Shown here: piece by piece, positions 22,631-34,301 of the stretch | How the letters are laid out: every line of letters starts with the position of its first letter | How positions within the stretch are numbered: the stretch's first letter is position 1 | Assembly (NCBI GenBank): GCA_023362775.1 | Contig: JALMGJ010000004.1 | Location: forward strand, 33,349,429 to 33,413,428 | Length of the DNA stretch: 64,000 nucleotides | Source: Charina bottae | Lineage: Eukaryota > Chordata > Lepidosauria > Squamata > Charinaidae | Direction of reading: 5' to 3' | Notes under the pieces: model-generated | What the model was told of the DNA's origin: nothing | What the model saw: only the letters and a program-made list of their open reading frames with translations | The model's database searches: none | Translations under genes and position numbers: made by a program

Positions 22631-23373
22631 CTAAGTCCCTTTATCATCCAAAGGAGGATCGTTAAGATTACCTTGCTGTTGTTGAGATTGCGAAATGGTC
22701 TTAATCTTCCTAGGCACAGAAGACAAAGCAGGAAGGAAAATAGGGGAAAGATTGTGCCTGAGGCCCCCACCTCTATTCAAGGAAGGATTTTCCAAGTTGG
22801 CATAAATGGATTCCTTGACCCCTCTCTCAAACCACCTATCTTCTCTGTCTAAAATGTGAACATTAATGTCCTCAAATGAGTGTCCTTTTTCCTTTAGATG
22901 AAGATAAACTGCTGACTCTGGTCCTGTGGTGTTACTTCTCCTGTGTTGGGCCATCCTCCTGTACAAAGGTTGTTTGGTTTCTCCAATGTACAAGCCTCTG
23001 TCTCAGTGTGTCGGTTTCATCTTTGCTGAGGGCTGTCAGGGCTCTCCTCTCTTGGACGGTAAGGTTGTGGGGAGGAGGTTGAGCACTGTACAGAGCTGCA
23101 GATATTTTAAGCTGGAGTTGTTCTGCTTCCTCAAAAGGTAGGTGGTTGTTGTGGATGGCAGATTCTGTAGCTGTAATGAGCTCCACAACCGGAACTTGCT
23201 TGGGAGTGATGGCAAAATTAAGACCTTTGGCTAGGACATCTCTCTCTGGTTGGGTGAGTTCTCTGTCTGAGAGATTTTTCACCCACATGTTCTTTTTGTC
23301 CTCTGTGGTCCTGTTGTTGTTGTTCCTCCCAGCGGTTTCTCCAGTTCCTTTCTCGCAGCAAGCAGAAACAAGG
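22631..23373 (-). pseudogene. Penelope protein, N-terminus fused to GIY-YIG end
   Basis: Read on the minus strand, an N-terminal segment (NLSDRELTQPERDVLAKGLNF through LTALSKDE) is followed without the reverse transcriptase by DTLRQRLVHWRNQTT. A different frame continues from about 22993 with the GIY-YIG nuclease: YIGETKQPLYRRMAQHRR, ESAVYLHLKEKGHSFED and WFERGVKESIYANLENPSLN. The arginine of YRRMAQHRR and the glutamate of KESIYAN fit the nuclease family. The missing block is the part present on the plus strand from 23374. Penelope proteins pair this nuclease with a reverse transcriptase to insert copies; this fragment cannot do so. Confidence 0.8.
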
Positions 23374-24798
23374 ACCACAGAGGAAGATGAAACCATCACC
23401 ATTTTACCTGCTGACAATGGAAGATGTACAGTGGTTCTAAACACTGCAGACTACCACAATAAAATTACCTCACTTTTGGAGGATCACCATACATATGAAA
23501 AACTGAAAAGAGACCCCACCAACAATTACAAGAAAAAGGTAATAGACAGTTTGAAACAATTGGAACATGATGGCTCCATCGATAGGATTACCTACCACCG
23601 TCTGTATCCTGGATAAGCCATCCCTTGCATCTACGGACTTCCTAAGATCCACAAGGAAGGAACACCCCTCCGACCCATAGTCAGCAGCATTAATTCGGTA
23701 ACATACAACATTGCCAAACACCTGTCTACCATACTAGCACCTCTAGTTGGATACTCTGAGCACCACATCCAAAATTCGGAAGAATTTGTCTCCAAAGCAA
23801 AGATCCTGAAACTGGATACAGATGAAACTATGGTCTCCTTTGATGTGTCCTCCCTTTTCACCAGCATCCCCACCACTCATGCTCTATCTGCTGTCAGGAA
23901 GAGACTAGAAGAGGACAGCACCCTTGAAAGGAGAAACCATCTCAACCCAAACCAGATCTGCCATCTTCTGGACCTGTGTCTTAACACCACTTATTTCTCA
24001 TACAGAGGTGACTTTTACAGACAAAAACACGGCTGTGCCATGGGTTCTCCTGTGTCACCCATTGTGGCCAATTTATACATGGAAAAAGTGGAGAAGAAAG
24101 CACTCAACACATTCCAGGGAATGGTGCCCACCCACTGGTTTAGGTATGTGGATGACACCTGGGTCAAAATCAAGGCCCAGGAAGTACAGGCCTTCACGGA
24201 CCATATAAACACTATAGATGCCAACATTAGGCTCACCAGAGAAGACACCAAGGACAACAGACTGGCATTCCTAGACTGTGAAGTCCTCATTGGGACCGGT
24301 GGCAAGCTAGAAAAAGGGATCTACAGGAAACCCACACACACAGATCAATATCTGATGTTTGACTCCCACCATCCACTGCAGCACAAACTAGGAGTCATCA
24401 GGACATTGTCACACAGAGCAGAAACCATCCCCACCTCCATGGATTCCAAAAAGAATGAAAATCAGCACCTGAGAACAGCTCTGAAGGCCTGTGGATATCC
24501 AAATTGGGCCTTCACCAAATCTAAATCTACCAGACCTAAAACAGCGACAGATAGGGCTGAGACTCAGAGTAAACGGAGGAACCTGGTCATTCCTTACATG
24601 GCTGGCGTGTCTGAAAAGATAAAACGGATATTTGGCAAACACCACATACCTGTATATTTCAAACCCACCAACACACTGAGACAGAGGCTTGTACACCCCA
24701 AAGATCAAACTCCAAAACACAAGAAAAGCAATGTAGTTTATGCAATCCAGTGCAGTGAGGAGTGCTCTGAACTTCATCATCGGAGAAGCCTCTTCCTG
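23374..24798 (+). pseudogene. Penelope reverse transcriptase, truncated
   Basis: Starts within the family sequence at DETITILPADNGRCTVVLN. It continues through an in-frame stop at 23614-23616, just before AIPCIYGLPKIHKEGTPLRPIVS, and then a 348-codon open frame from 23830. Motifs in order: VSFDVSSLFTSIP (first catalytic aspartate), GCAMGSPVSPIVANLYME, FRYVDDTWV at 24141-24165 (catalytic DD), and LAFLDCEV. The linker to the nuclease (NTLRQRLVHPKDQT, VVYAIQCSEECSEL) is present, but the nuclease itself is cut off near 24798. Apart from the stop codon and the cut end the frame is well kept, so this copy is young compared with the L2 relics. Confidence 0.85.
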
Positions 24799-25552
24799 AG
24801 GAATCAGAGCCAGAGCCTCTTCTCATTTCTGAACCTACCCCAGCTGCAAAAGAAGGCCAATTTGCTGGAGCATTGAGAGGGTTCAGAACATTAGCTAGTA
24901 GTCTTTTGGGAACCCCCAGCAGGAAGGCTTTGGTCCCTTCAAAGGGTTGTCAGCGGGTGCTGTCGGCTTTGCAGCGTTCACTAGCTTTGTCAGGGCAACA
25001 CTTTGCAGATCCAGCTAAGTATCTTGCTCAGCTTTGTGCAGTTCGTCGCGTTGATTTCAGGTCGCCCATTTCCAGCCTTGGGGGGCTTTCTAGTATAACG
25101 TACCCAGTCCTACCTAGCCCACAGGCAGTGTTACCTAGTGGTAGTGGTCTAGTGTCCCTTGCAGCTTCCATTCCGTTTGTTGCGGTTCCAGTCAGTCTGC
25201 TTTGCAGTTCCAGTCCAGTGTCCCAGAGGAACCAGTCCAGTCTGCTTTGCAGTTCCAGTCCAGTGTCCCAGAGGTTCCAGTCCAGTCTGCTTTGCAGTTC
25301 CAGTCCAGTGTCCCAGAGGTTCCAGTCCAGTCTGCTCTGCAGTTCCAGTCCAGTGTCCCAGAGGAACTTGTCCAGAACTATTAATACTTGTTGCTGAACT
25401 TTAGTTGTGCTATTGCATAGCTGCCCATTCTCAAGTGCATCCAGTTGATTCAGTACTCTTCAATGTCCTCATGGACTTATGTTTGTAAATAGTTTTTTAT
25501 TAATAAAACTATTTTCTTAAAAAGTTCTGGTGGTCAAACTCTGAACAGAACA
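24799..25552 (+). mobile_element. 5'-truncated LTR of the 1325-2672 family
   Basis: Matches the LTR at 1325-2672 from about its position 1800 onward: the GAGCCAG...CTCATTTCTGAA block, the minisatellite (25180-25370), AATAAAA signals near 25503, and the GGTGGTCAAACTCTGAACAGAACA end. The left edge meets Penelope coding sequence directly, so a deletion or recombination joined the two. The next 5 bp are cagtc; no left TSD exists. Confidence 0.75.
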
Positions 25553-25557
25553 CAGTC

Positions 25558-27610
25558 AGACTTAATCATAATGCCTAGAAATTTATGCACCAGTTGTGAT
25601 TTTGCATGCCTTTACAGATAATTGTGCATCTTGAGCCATACTGACAATGTGCCATGCTGTCTATGACTTTATAATTTGGAAGCATATGAAAAAGAAAGAT
25701 TTTTCATATTTAATAACATTCATAAAGGTACCATTTTTCCTGAGGTGATAAAAATGACATTCTTAGTTTCAGTAAAACACATGCACACACATGTAAAATT
25801 GGTGCAACGAAATTACATATTCATCTATTTGGGCCAGCTCAAAATGGTCAAGCAGCTTCATTGGCAGGCCCAACACTGTCATTTCCAGAGAGGGACTCAG
25901 TCCAGCTATGTTCCGGTGTAAACTGTATGACTTTGCCAAACTTCCATCAACACATTTCTCACCAGGTCCCATTATTTCTCTTAACCAAATTAAACAGAAG
26001 CAGTAAGAACATTTCTAGCATGCTTGTTATTTCCAAGCAATCTGATGACTCATAATGATTCAAAGTACAGCACAATAGTTCTACTTTTGCATCCTAAACT
26101 AAGATCAGGAAAGTATAACTTTCATTTCTGCAAAAGACTAAGCCTGGATTTTGAGTTAACCTATTTTTTTCTTAAAGAGCAATTCTTACCCCCTGCCCCC
26201 CCCCCCAAAAAAGCCACAAGCTGATCTGAAGTTGGCACTCCTGTACAAATGTTTATAGATAGGGATGAAAAGAAATTAATCGGAGTCACATTTTAACTCA
26301 CATAATTGCGCACTTTTGAACTGAAAATGCAGACTGAAACTCAGTCTCTCAAAATTTATGCTTCTCCCAAGTGAACTCAAAACTGCATGTGTTCAAAACT
26401 GTGCATAATATATATTAGGGGAAAATGTGTATTGCAAAAAAATGTTTCCCAAAATATGTATATTCTATCAAAAGTTTCTTGCAAACTCTTTAAAAGAAAC
26501 ACATATGCAAACACACTGAACAGATATGATAATGAGCCAAAAAAGAGACAAGATTCTAAACATCCAACAATAAAGTACAACACCATTCAAACAGTCATCT
26601 GTATAGTTGTATAGGGCATCATATTTATTCTCCTATACATTTCATATGGCTCCATTATCAAGAATAACTGTAAAATATAAATTGCAAGATACATGATATT
26701 AAATTCACTTGCAACCTTAATAACCCTAGATGCAGATAAAATGTACATACCACATGTAAAAACGATGTATCTAAACTAAGGCTGTATATTTCCCTTGGAA
26801 TCCAGGGCAGAAGGAATAACTGTGAAGTCAATTTAAGCCATAGATATATTTGTTAATTGCCAGCTTCAAAATTAATCAAGACAGAACTATGGATATAAAA
26901 TTCTATGCTTCTCTGCATACTAAAAGTTATGCCTTTTTTTTTAGTCCAAATAACATGAAATTAAGAAAATTATGTTTAAATTTAGGACTTAGATCTTGTT
27001 TTGTTTTTCTCTGGAGAGCAAGGCAATATTAAACAAATCTGATGATAAAGTGTTCTTATCTTCCTTGGGGAAAGTGGCATTTCCTCTGTAAACTGCCCAT
27101 TTTGCATTAATAATAATGATATTCCACTTCAAACAAATTACAAATAATCTTAATATTCATAACAATGTTATACTAAGTAATACCTCCCCACAGGCCAATC
27201 TTTATACAAAATGTAACATTTAAAGCCAACGTACAATTAGTCGTTTATATTGGAGCTCTGTGGATTATAATTTACCAAAACCAGTTTATACTTCGCTATA
27301 AGGAATTTTAATTTATGAAAAACGAATGTTGCCATAGCTAAATTGAATAAAAAACATTGACACCTTATGCATGAATCTAATAGCAACAACAGTGCTAAAT
27401 TTTAAAAAATAGATTAAGAGAACTCTTTATAAACAAAAACAGGACAAATAATCATAACTTAAATATCAGCTTACTTTATATCAGTGGTATTTTTGCCACT
27501 GCTGCGATGTGATAACACAACCAAGCAATTTATACATTTCAGACAGCAAAAGCAAAACTCAGTGAAAGAAAGGCTGGAACCACTAATAAAATAACAAAAG
27601 TTACTAATAA
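25558..27610. other. no feature recognised
   Basis: About 2 kb of AT-rich sequence with only short frames lacking motifs. Confidence 0.6.
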
Positions 27611-27611
27611 T

Positions 27612-27654
27612 GAAACACAGTAGATGGAGTATTGAGTTGAATACTTGGTTAAAA
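27612..27654 (+). repeat. Left target half, inverted copy at 30544-30586
   Basis: 43 bp matching the reverse complement of 30544-30586 with one mismatch. Together with 30377-30406 it forms one arm of an inverted repeat split by the L2 LINE. Confidence 0.85.
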
Positions 27655-27664
27655 GTTAAAAGCC

Positions 27665-30173
27665 TTGGACAGGACCGCGCCGATGCGACCTCTCCAACCC
27701 CATTCGACCCGTCACTCCCCGTGGTATATGGAGGAGTTGAGGGTCTTGAAGAGGGTGAAGAGACGTCTAGAGCGTCGCTGGAGAAAGACGAAGGCGGAAT
27801 CGGACCGAACACAATCTAGAGCCGCTATTAAGGCCTACCTTGTGGCGGTAAGAGCGGCGAAACGTGAATATTTCTCCGCTCTTATTGCATCCGCAGAATG
27901 CCGTCCAACGGCCCTGTTTAAGATCACTCGATCTCTCTTAGGTAGGGTGGAGTTGACCACCCACCTACAGGGCCGTGCGGAAGAATTTTCTGAGCATCTG
28001 CAGGATAAAATCGCTCGGATTCGGTCTAAGTTGGACTCCATGCGTGAAATGCAGTCTGGGGAGATGCCGGGAGAATGGTCTTGCCATATTATCTGGGAAC
28101 AATTTGATCCTGTTGGACCTAAGGAAGTGGACAAGATCCTCCGAACTGTTAATTCCACCACATGTCAGTTAGATCCCTGTCCTTCCTGGCTAGTAAAATC
28201 AGCCAGGGAAGTGACATGTGGATGGGTCCAGGCAATGATTAATACATCCTTGTTGGAGGGGGTGTTTCCAGCGGCCTTCAAGGAGGCGTTGGTGCACCCC
28301 CTCCTCAAGAAGCCATCCCTGGACCCTACCATTCTGGACAATTTTCGTCCAGTCTCCCACCTTCCCTTTTTGGGAAAGGTGGTTGAGAAGGTGGTGGCGC
28401 TGCAGCTTCAGAGGACCTTGGATGAAGCGGATTATCTAGACCCTTTCCAGTCAGGTTTCAGGCCGGGATTTGGGACGGAGACTGCATTGGTCGCGCTTAC
28501 GGATGACCTCTGGCGGGAGCGGGATGGAGGTAGTGCATCCATCCTGGCTCTCTTAGATCTCTCAGCGGCATTCGATACCATCGACCATGGTATCCTTTTG
28601 GGACGGCTTAGGGAGTTGGGGGTGGGCGGCGTAGTTTTGCACTGGTTCACCTCCTTCCTCCAGGGCCGTTCCCAGTCGGTGCTGGTAGGGGAGGAGAGAT
28701 CCACCCCGCGACCACTCCTGTGTGGGGTGCCGCAGGGGTCGGTTCTCTCTCCTCTCCTATTCAACATCTACATGAAACCGCTGGGCGAGGTCATCCGACA
28801 CCATGGGATGAGGTATCATCAGTATGCAGATGATACTCAACTGTATATCTCCATCCCAGGTGAAGTAAGTGATGCAGTGATCACCCTGTCCCAGTGCCTG
28901 GGGGCTGTGAGGGCCTGGATGGGGAACAACAGGCTTCAGTTGAACCCTGGCAAGACCGAGTGGCTGTGGATTGATGGCTTAGCGCAAGGGTCGGCAAACT
29001 TTTTGAGCCGAGAGCCATTTTGGTATGCTCGTGCACATTTTGAAGTGCTCGAGAGCCAGGGGGCGGGGTTTGCGGGCGGGAGCCAATCGCGTGGAAGGGG
29101 GCGGGTTTTGCGGGCGGGAGCCAATCGCAGGGTTCTTCTCCTGTAGAAGAAACAGGGACGCTGATTGGTGGAGGCTCAGAAGGAAGGGCGCTGCCACCAA
29201 TCAGCATCTCCGTTTCTTCTCCAGGGTTCTTCTCCTGGAGAAGAAACAGGGACGCTGATTGGTGGGGGCGCCCTTCCTTCTGAGCCTCCACCAATCAGCG
29301 TCTCTGTCTCAGCGTCTTCTCCAGGGTTCGCGCCGCTTCCGGAGACCGGCTTTCCGATGTCGGTCGGCAAACATGGAGAAAGAGCCAGCGTCAGGAGGCC
29401 AAAGAGCCAGATCTGGCTCGCGAGCCGCCAATTCCGACCCTTGGCTTAGCGTCTTCTAGGAAATTATCATCTTTGGTTCTCGATGGGGTAGCACTGCCCC
29501 ATTCGGAACCAGTGCGCAACCTGGGGGTCCTTCTAGACTCACGACTCCTGCTCGAAGAGCAGGTGGCAGTCGTGGCTAGAAGGGCTTTTGCACAGCTTTG
29601 GCTTGTGCGCCAGTTGCGCCCATTCCTGGATCGCGATGCCCTCCGAACAGTCACTCACGCTCTTGTCATCTCCCATGTAGATTATTGCAATGCGCTCTAC
29701 ATGGGGCTACCCTTGAAGACTATCCGGAAGCTACAGCTGGTGCAGAATGCAGCTGCGCGGGCGATTTTAGGTGCGCCAAGATCCGCACATATAACACCTT
29801 TGCTCCGCGAGCTGCATTGGGTGCCGGTCTGCTTCCGGGTACAATTCAAGGTGTTGGTTATCACCTTTAAAGCCCTACATGGCATGGGACCAGAATACCT
29901 GAGGGACCGTCCTATCCCCATATTATCGACCCGCCCCACCCGATCGTTCAGAGAGGACCTGCTACGAGCCCCATCAATTAAAGAATGTCATCTGATGGGG
30001 GCTAGGAGGCAGGCCTTCTCTGTAGCAGCACCCACACTATGGAACATCTTGCCCCCAGAGTTGAGACAGATCCCCTCCCTCCCGACCTTTAGAAAAGAAT
30101 TGAAGACCTGGTTCTGCCGCCTGGCATGGGAGGGAGGAAACAATAGTTCCTCATGGGGGTGGTTAATCCCGTA
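27665..30173 (+). pseudogene. L2 ORF2 (reverse transcriptase), split by insertion
   Basis: Two frames, 27665-29146 and 29473-30173, are one coding sequence. The first carries a basic linker, then reverse transcriptase motifs: NFRPVSHLPFLGKVVEKVV, FQSGFRPGFGTETALV, ALLDLSAAFDTIDHGIL, GVPQGSVLSPLLFNIY, and HQYADDTQLYIS at 28821-28845 with both catalytic aspartates. After TEWLWIDG the frame runs into hAT sequence. The second resumes at the fingers/thumb C-terminal domain (VRNLGVLLDS, HVDYCNALYMGL, LHWVPVCFRVQFKVLVITFKALHG). The 459-bp hAT plus 8-bp TSD is 467 bp, which accounts exactly for the change of frame. No other stop was seen, so the copy was open at least from 27665 until the hAT arrived. 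Confidence 0.88.
28985..29443. mobile_element. Non-autonomous hAT nested in L2
   Basis: The left TIR is CAAGGGTCGGCAAAC; the right end on the other strand is CAAGGGTCGGAATT. A perfect 8-bp TSD gcttagcg flanks it (28977-28984 and 29444-29451). It is an inverted-orientation relative of 2997-4024 but lacks the ADO-like insert. It contains alternating inverted modules of about 45 bp (AAGAAACAGGGACGCTGATTGG and complements) and two GGGCGGGAGCCAATCGC units. Confidence 0.92.
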
Positions 30174-30376
30174 ATTTTATAATGCCCTTCTTTTATTAAT
30201 ACTATCTCCCACTTGGATTTTATTTTAAATTATAGTAATTGTATAAATTGTTGGTTTTTATATTTTATATTTTATGCTTTTATTTAATTTTATTATTGTA
30301 AACCGCCCAGAGTTCCCCGTTGGGGGAGATGGGCGGTTATAGAAATTAAATAAATAAATAAAATAAATAAATAAAT

Positions 30377-30408
30377 AAAATCCTTGTTGGGTAATGTCAT
30401 TTTCTCGT

Positions 30409-30439
<31 letters not shown>

Positions 30440-30586
30440 TTTTCTATAGCCACTCAGAGTCACTTGTTGAGATGGGTGGCTATAGAAATTAAATAAATAA
30501 ATAAAAATTTAAAAAATAAGAAAATGACATCACCCAACAAGGATTTTAACCAAGTATTCAGCTCAATACTCCATCTACTGTGTTTC
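30377..30586. repeat. Palindrome around an L2-type tail
   Basis: Target half B (30377-30406, TCCTTGTTGGGTAATGTCAT) and its inverted copy (30520-30547) flank a TTTA run, a hairpin L2-type tail (CTATAGCCACTCAGAGT...GATGGGTGGCTATAGAAAT) and an AAAT run. The copy of half A follows at 30544-30586. Arms are about 97% identical by eye. Confidence 0.85.
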
Positions 30587-30694
30587 CCTGATTCTGAAGA
30601 TGAGCTGAAGTATACAGCATCAGGATTACATTTGTCTCTAGCAATTACAAATGATCAGAAAATGATGTAAATAAGGCTGTCTATTGTGAAAACA

Positions 30695-31018
30695 GGGGGT
30701 GCAATGGCTCAGCGGTTAAGACGCCAGGCTTGTCAATCAGAAGGTCACAAGTTCGGAGGTTCGAGACCCTAGCCCCATGTGACGGAGTGAGCTCCCACAC
30801 TCGCCCCAGCTCTTGCCAACCTAGCAATTCGAAAGCCTGCAAATGCAAGTAGATAAATAGGTACCACTTTGGTGGGAAGGTAACAGTGTTCCGCATGTGT
30901 CATGCTGGCCACATGACCGCGGAAGCATCTTCGGACAACGCTGGCTCTTCGGCTAACAAACGGAGATGAGCACCAGCCCCTAGAGTCGGATACGATTGTG
31001 CGGGGGAACCTTTACCTT
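30695..31018 (+). mobile_element. tRNA-derived SINE, full length
   Basis: Head with an A-box-like TGGCTCAGCGGTTAAGACG and a B-box GGTTCGAGACC. A conserved body follows (GTGACGGAGTGAGCTCCC, CCAACCTAGCAATTCGAAAG, CGGAAGCATCTTCGGACA, AACGGAGATGAGCACC) and a CCTTTACCTTT end. TSD tattgtgaaaaca (30682-30694) with tattgtggaaaca (31019-31031), one mismatch. Not a functional tRNA gene. Confidence 0.88.
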
Positions 31019-31034
31019 TATTGTGGAAACACGC

Positions 31035-34000
31035 AACTTCACACTTGTATAGGCTTTTTAAATCTTCAGTTGCTCTCTTGAAAGTTCTAAACCTTCACAA
31101 CCAAATAGGTCTCCCTTCCCCCATATGAAAATATTTTCCTAATCCCAGATCCTTCTCTACCGTTAGGTAGAGTGAGGCAGCTGCTTCCAGCCATTAATTC
31201 AGCCATTTCCCTTGTCTGGAACACAAAGCTGTGTTATTCCCCCTACCCCACCCCATATTAATCTGCTCCCTGCCTTCATATTTATTTGACAGCGTAGAAG
31301 TAATAAAGAAAACATAATCTTATCCTTTATTTTAATAAGTATCCTGGGCTAACCTTATCTACCCATCTAACATCCTATCTGTGGATTCCAGATATTGGAG
31401 TTGATATTCTACACCTCCCTTCCTTATTTTTAGAGTTTAAATTTTAGAGAAAAAACAACAAACTCTCTGTCTCTTCCCAATAGGTTTCCAGCTCCTTAAC
31501 TCCAGAATAGTCCCCATGTAAAAAGGTTTTGTCAGCATGAACATGTCTTGTTCATGTGATAAAGTTTACCAGAAGTATAAATTCAAATTCAGATCTTCAG
31601 TAAACTTTAAAAAGTGAAGAAAACAGCCCTGACAGTGTTACAAAATGTGGTGATCACCCTAGAAGTCCTCATAAACTTTGATGCAAGAGAGAAATTACAT
31701 CATTCATACCTTTGTCATGTCTTCCTATGAAAAGAGGGAAGGGTGGATGGTACTTGTGACAACCTGAATTGCCCATGAAGAACAATACCAGACAGACAAG
31801 TTCAGCCACGGCAGAACCAAGCAAAATGTGGCATCCTGTGCTTTTGAGTAACAAAGATTCTCAAATTGTTTGACACACACATACACACAAATATATAGAT
31901 ATAGATATATAGATATTTGTAAGGGCTCCCATGAAGAAGTGACACTAAGCAAAAAGCTGGCTATGTTGAGAGGCAAGAAAATGAAGCCAGAGCATAGGGC
32001 TATGAGAAAAACCTAGGCAACCACTCAGTGGTTACAAAGAATTTCTGTATCTTTTTTCTGTTTCTTAGAGAATGTCCAAATGTTGCAGCTCAGTCCACTG
32101 CATGTTTTAAAATTCAAGAATCTAGTATACTTAGCACCACCACATTCACCAGAGACATATATTATGAAATAAACAAGTTTATAATAAGACATGGGCAGTA
32201 ATTCCAGGTATTCAACCCAGGAACCTATCCTAGTATACGTAAATAAACTATAAACTATCCCATATACATAAAAGAGCCTTGTGTATGTTAGATCAGCTCC
32301 AGATCTTTATGGCATCCTAAGTGAGACATTCTCTGCTCACATGGAAATCAAGTTATTTGATATCTGCCGAGAGGGAATGCTGTCCACCAATATCTAAGAC
32401 CCATATTTGTTTTTATACTGGTGGGAAATTATTGAGGAAAGAGAAAAAAGGGACACGAATGGCAAACCCTTGCTGGGGAAGGGAACAGCAGGTAAAGCTA
32501 AATGGAACATGACATTCTGAGGACAGAGGCACCCTCAAGAAAAGCACACAACCTCTTAGTCTTCATTTCTTTTCAATCTAGGGTTCAGGGACTGCAGACT
32601 CCACTTTAGAATCAACCATGATAGGTGCCATTGACACTCTCCATATTCTCTACTGGCACAAATTCCACTTCCTTCAGCACTCATAGACTGGGGAAAAGGT
32701 CATTTTATATATGTACAGTATGTCTGGATATGTAGCTTCCAGGCATGTGATTAAGCATATACTTTTGACACCCTTCCTATCTCTTCTATCCTTTTCTTGC
32801 CTTCAGCACTGTGTCGTATCAATGCAAAGAGAAAACTGTTTTTTTGTTTTGTTTTATGCAATATTTCCCTTGTTTTTTAAACCACCCTGGATCAATGGAA
32901 GGGGTGGTATCAATTGTGTAAGCAAATAAAAATAAGTTTGAAAAAATGTATTATGTATAATATAACCCAGTATGCAGGAAGAGGACAAAGGTGGATATAT
33001 GAGTTATAAATGTAGTACTGTGATTTTTTCTCTCTCCTTATATTGTTTAGAACATTTGCACGGGGCCACTAGTTATTAAGCCATGCTAATGCTTCATTAT
33101 GGAGTCCACTGGAGTTGGGTGGCCAATAAATTTAGGAGGAGGAGGAGAAACAGACAACATTTCATATTGTTACTAGCTGATATACAATATAAAACTGAAG
33201 TTTGCCCTTTGTTGTCAGGGGGAAATGCAACAGACAAAATCTTACTATGGTGCTGTCTCAAAACAGTAAGAAAAAAGAAGATACTTCAAGGTATTTTCCC
33301 CACAAAGGGGTAGCATTAAAAAAACTGCACTCTGTTGCTTCAGTAGATATAGATAATTTTAAGTATGTTCTTAAATGTATTGCCACACTATTCATTTAAA
33401 AAATGTCCCCACCCCCACCCCACTTAAAGAATGCCTTTCTCTTTCTGAAAACAAACTCTGGAGAATTTACAAACTCGACTCTAGGTTTGTGACAACTGAA
33501 CTGAGAAGGCGAAATTTATGTTCTTTTTGCCTTCGTTCTCATATTAGCTTTCCAAAAAGGCTCACAAGGAAATATAAGGGATCAAAGAAATACAAAAGCA
33601 CTAAAATGGTTCTGGAACATTAAAAACAAGAAATCTCATATCAGAGGTAATAAATCTTCAAATGGAATCATAAAGCATGTGGTCAAAGAGTGTGCCTGTT
33701 AGCCGAAAACACTAAGCTAGAATTGATTAATTAGCCAGAATTCTGGCTAAACTGGGATAAGCAGTGTGTGGGCACAGGCACAAGTACATGTTGCCAGATC
33801 ACTTCTGTCTCTTCCCATCAAGTGGGAATGGTTAAATTACCCAGCAACTTAGGAGGCCAGGGAGGTTTCACATTTTACATAAGTGAACTCAGACTCCTGG
33901 TTTGTCTGTCTTTAAAAAGTCAGGTTTCTAGCAGGCTTATAGGTTACAAATCAGGATTTGGATACAGCTACAAAGCTGAACTTTTCACCCTTGCTATTGT

Positions 34001-34170
34001 TCTGGTTATTTCAGCCACTTGGACTTGCTCATTAATGTTAAGCCAGAGTTCTCAATAATTATAGTTTAGCATTTTGTGCAAATATGGATAGAGCTATGAT
34101 ACCTATAATCTCTTGAAACTGGAAGCACTTATCTGCAAATGAGTATCTTGTTAATAGGCCTATTCTTAAC
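31035..34170. other. No gene; weak simple repeats
   Basis: A CA/TATAGA-rich stretch at about 31873-31915, and at 32875-32930 a decayed L2-like tail (CCACCCTGG, GGGGTGGTAT, AAATAAAAATAAG). Nothing else supported. Confidence 0.5.
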
Positions 34171-34177
34171 ATCAATG

Positions 34178-34301
34178 GCTACTAGATTCCTGAATATTTG
34201 TACAAGACAGTTTGCTGCTTAAGACAAATAACAACTTATTTAGAAGTTAAGATCTTACTTCCTATTTACTGGCAGTGGGATAGGATCAGTAGCAGGATGA
34301 G
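34178..34301 (+). repeat. Direct duplication, copy 1 (124 bp)
   Basis: Begins GCTACTAGATTCCTGAATAT and ends AGTAGCAGGATGAG. It matches 34861-34984 at equal length with scattered substitutions. Confidence 0.85.

Larger units (their letters stand above)
22455..24798. mobile_element. Head-to-head Penelope element rearrangement
   Basis: Penelope-like retroelement in two opposed parts. The minus-strand part (22455 to about 23373) holds the terminal region and the GIY-YIG endonuclease C-terminus joined to the N-terminal part of the protein, with the reverse transcriptase deleted between. The plus-strand part (about 23374-24798) holds the reverse transcriptase and the start of the C-terminal region. 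At the junction CCTCTGTGGTCCT and its inverted copy AGGACCACAGAGG (about 23300 and 23373) face each other. The right end stops inside the endonuclease coding region and meets a truncated LTR. No TSD could be read. Confidence 0.82.
27655..30376 (+). mobile_element. L2-type LINE, 5'-truncated, interrupted by a hAT
   Basis: Contains the C-terminal two thirds of ORF2 and a full 3' end (AACCGCCCAGAGTTCC, GGGGGAGATGGGCGGTT, AAAT repeats at 30296-30376). The 5' end begins between the endonuclease and reverse transcriptase domains. A hAT transposon sits at 28985-29443. Its tail is the model for the many short tails in the window. It lies inside an older inverted repeat (27612-27654 plus 30377-30406 against 30520-30586). 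Confidence 0.9.

Noticed and set aside
24873..25397. 174-codon Ser-rich frame
   Set aside because: It is translation of the LTR minisatellite; parallel frames in the other phases are equally open.
30695..30790. tRNA gene
   Set aside because: A and B boxes are present but the sequence continues as a full-length SINE with a TSD and cannot fold as a complete tRNA.
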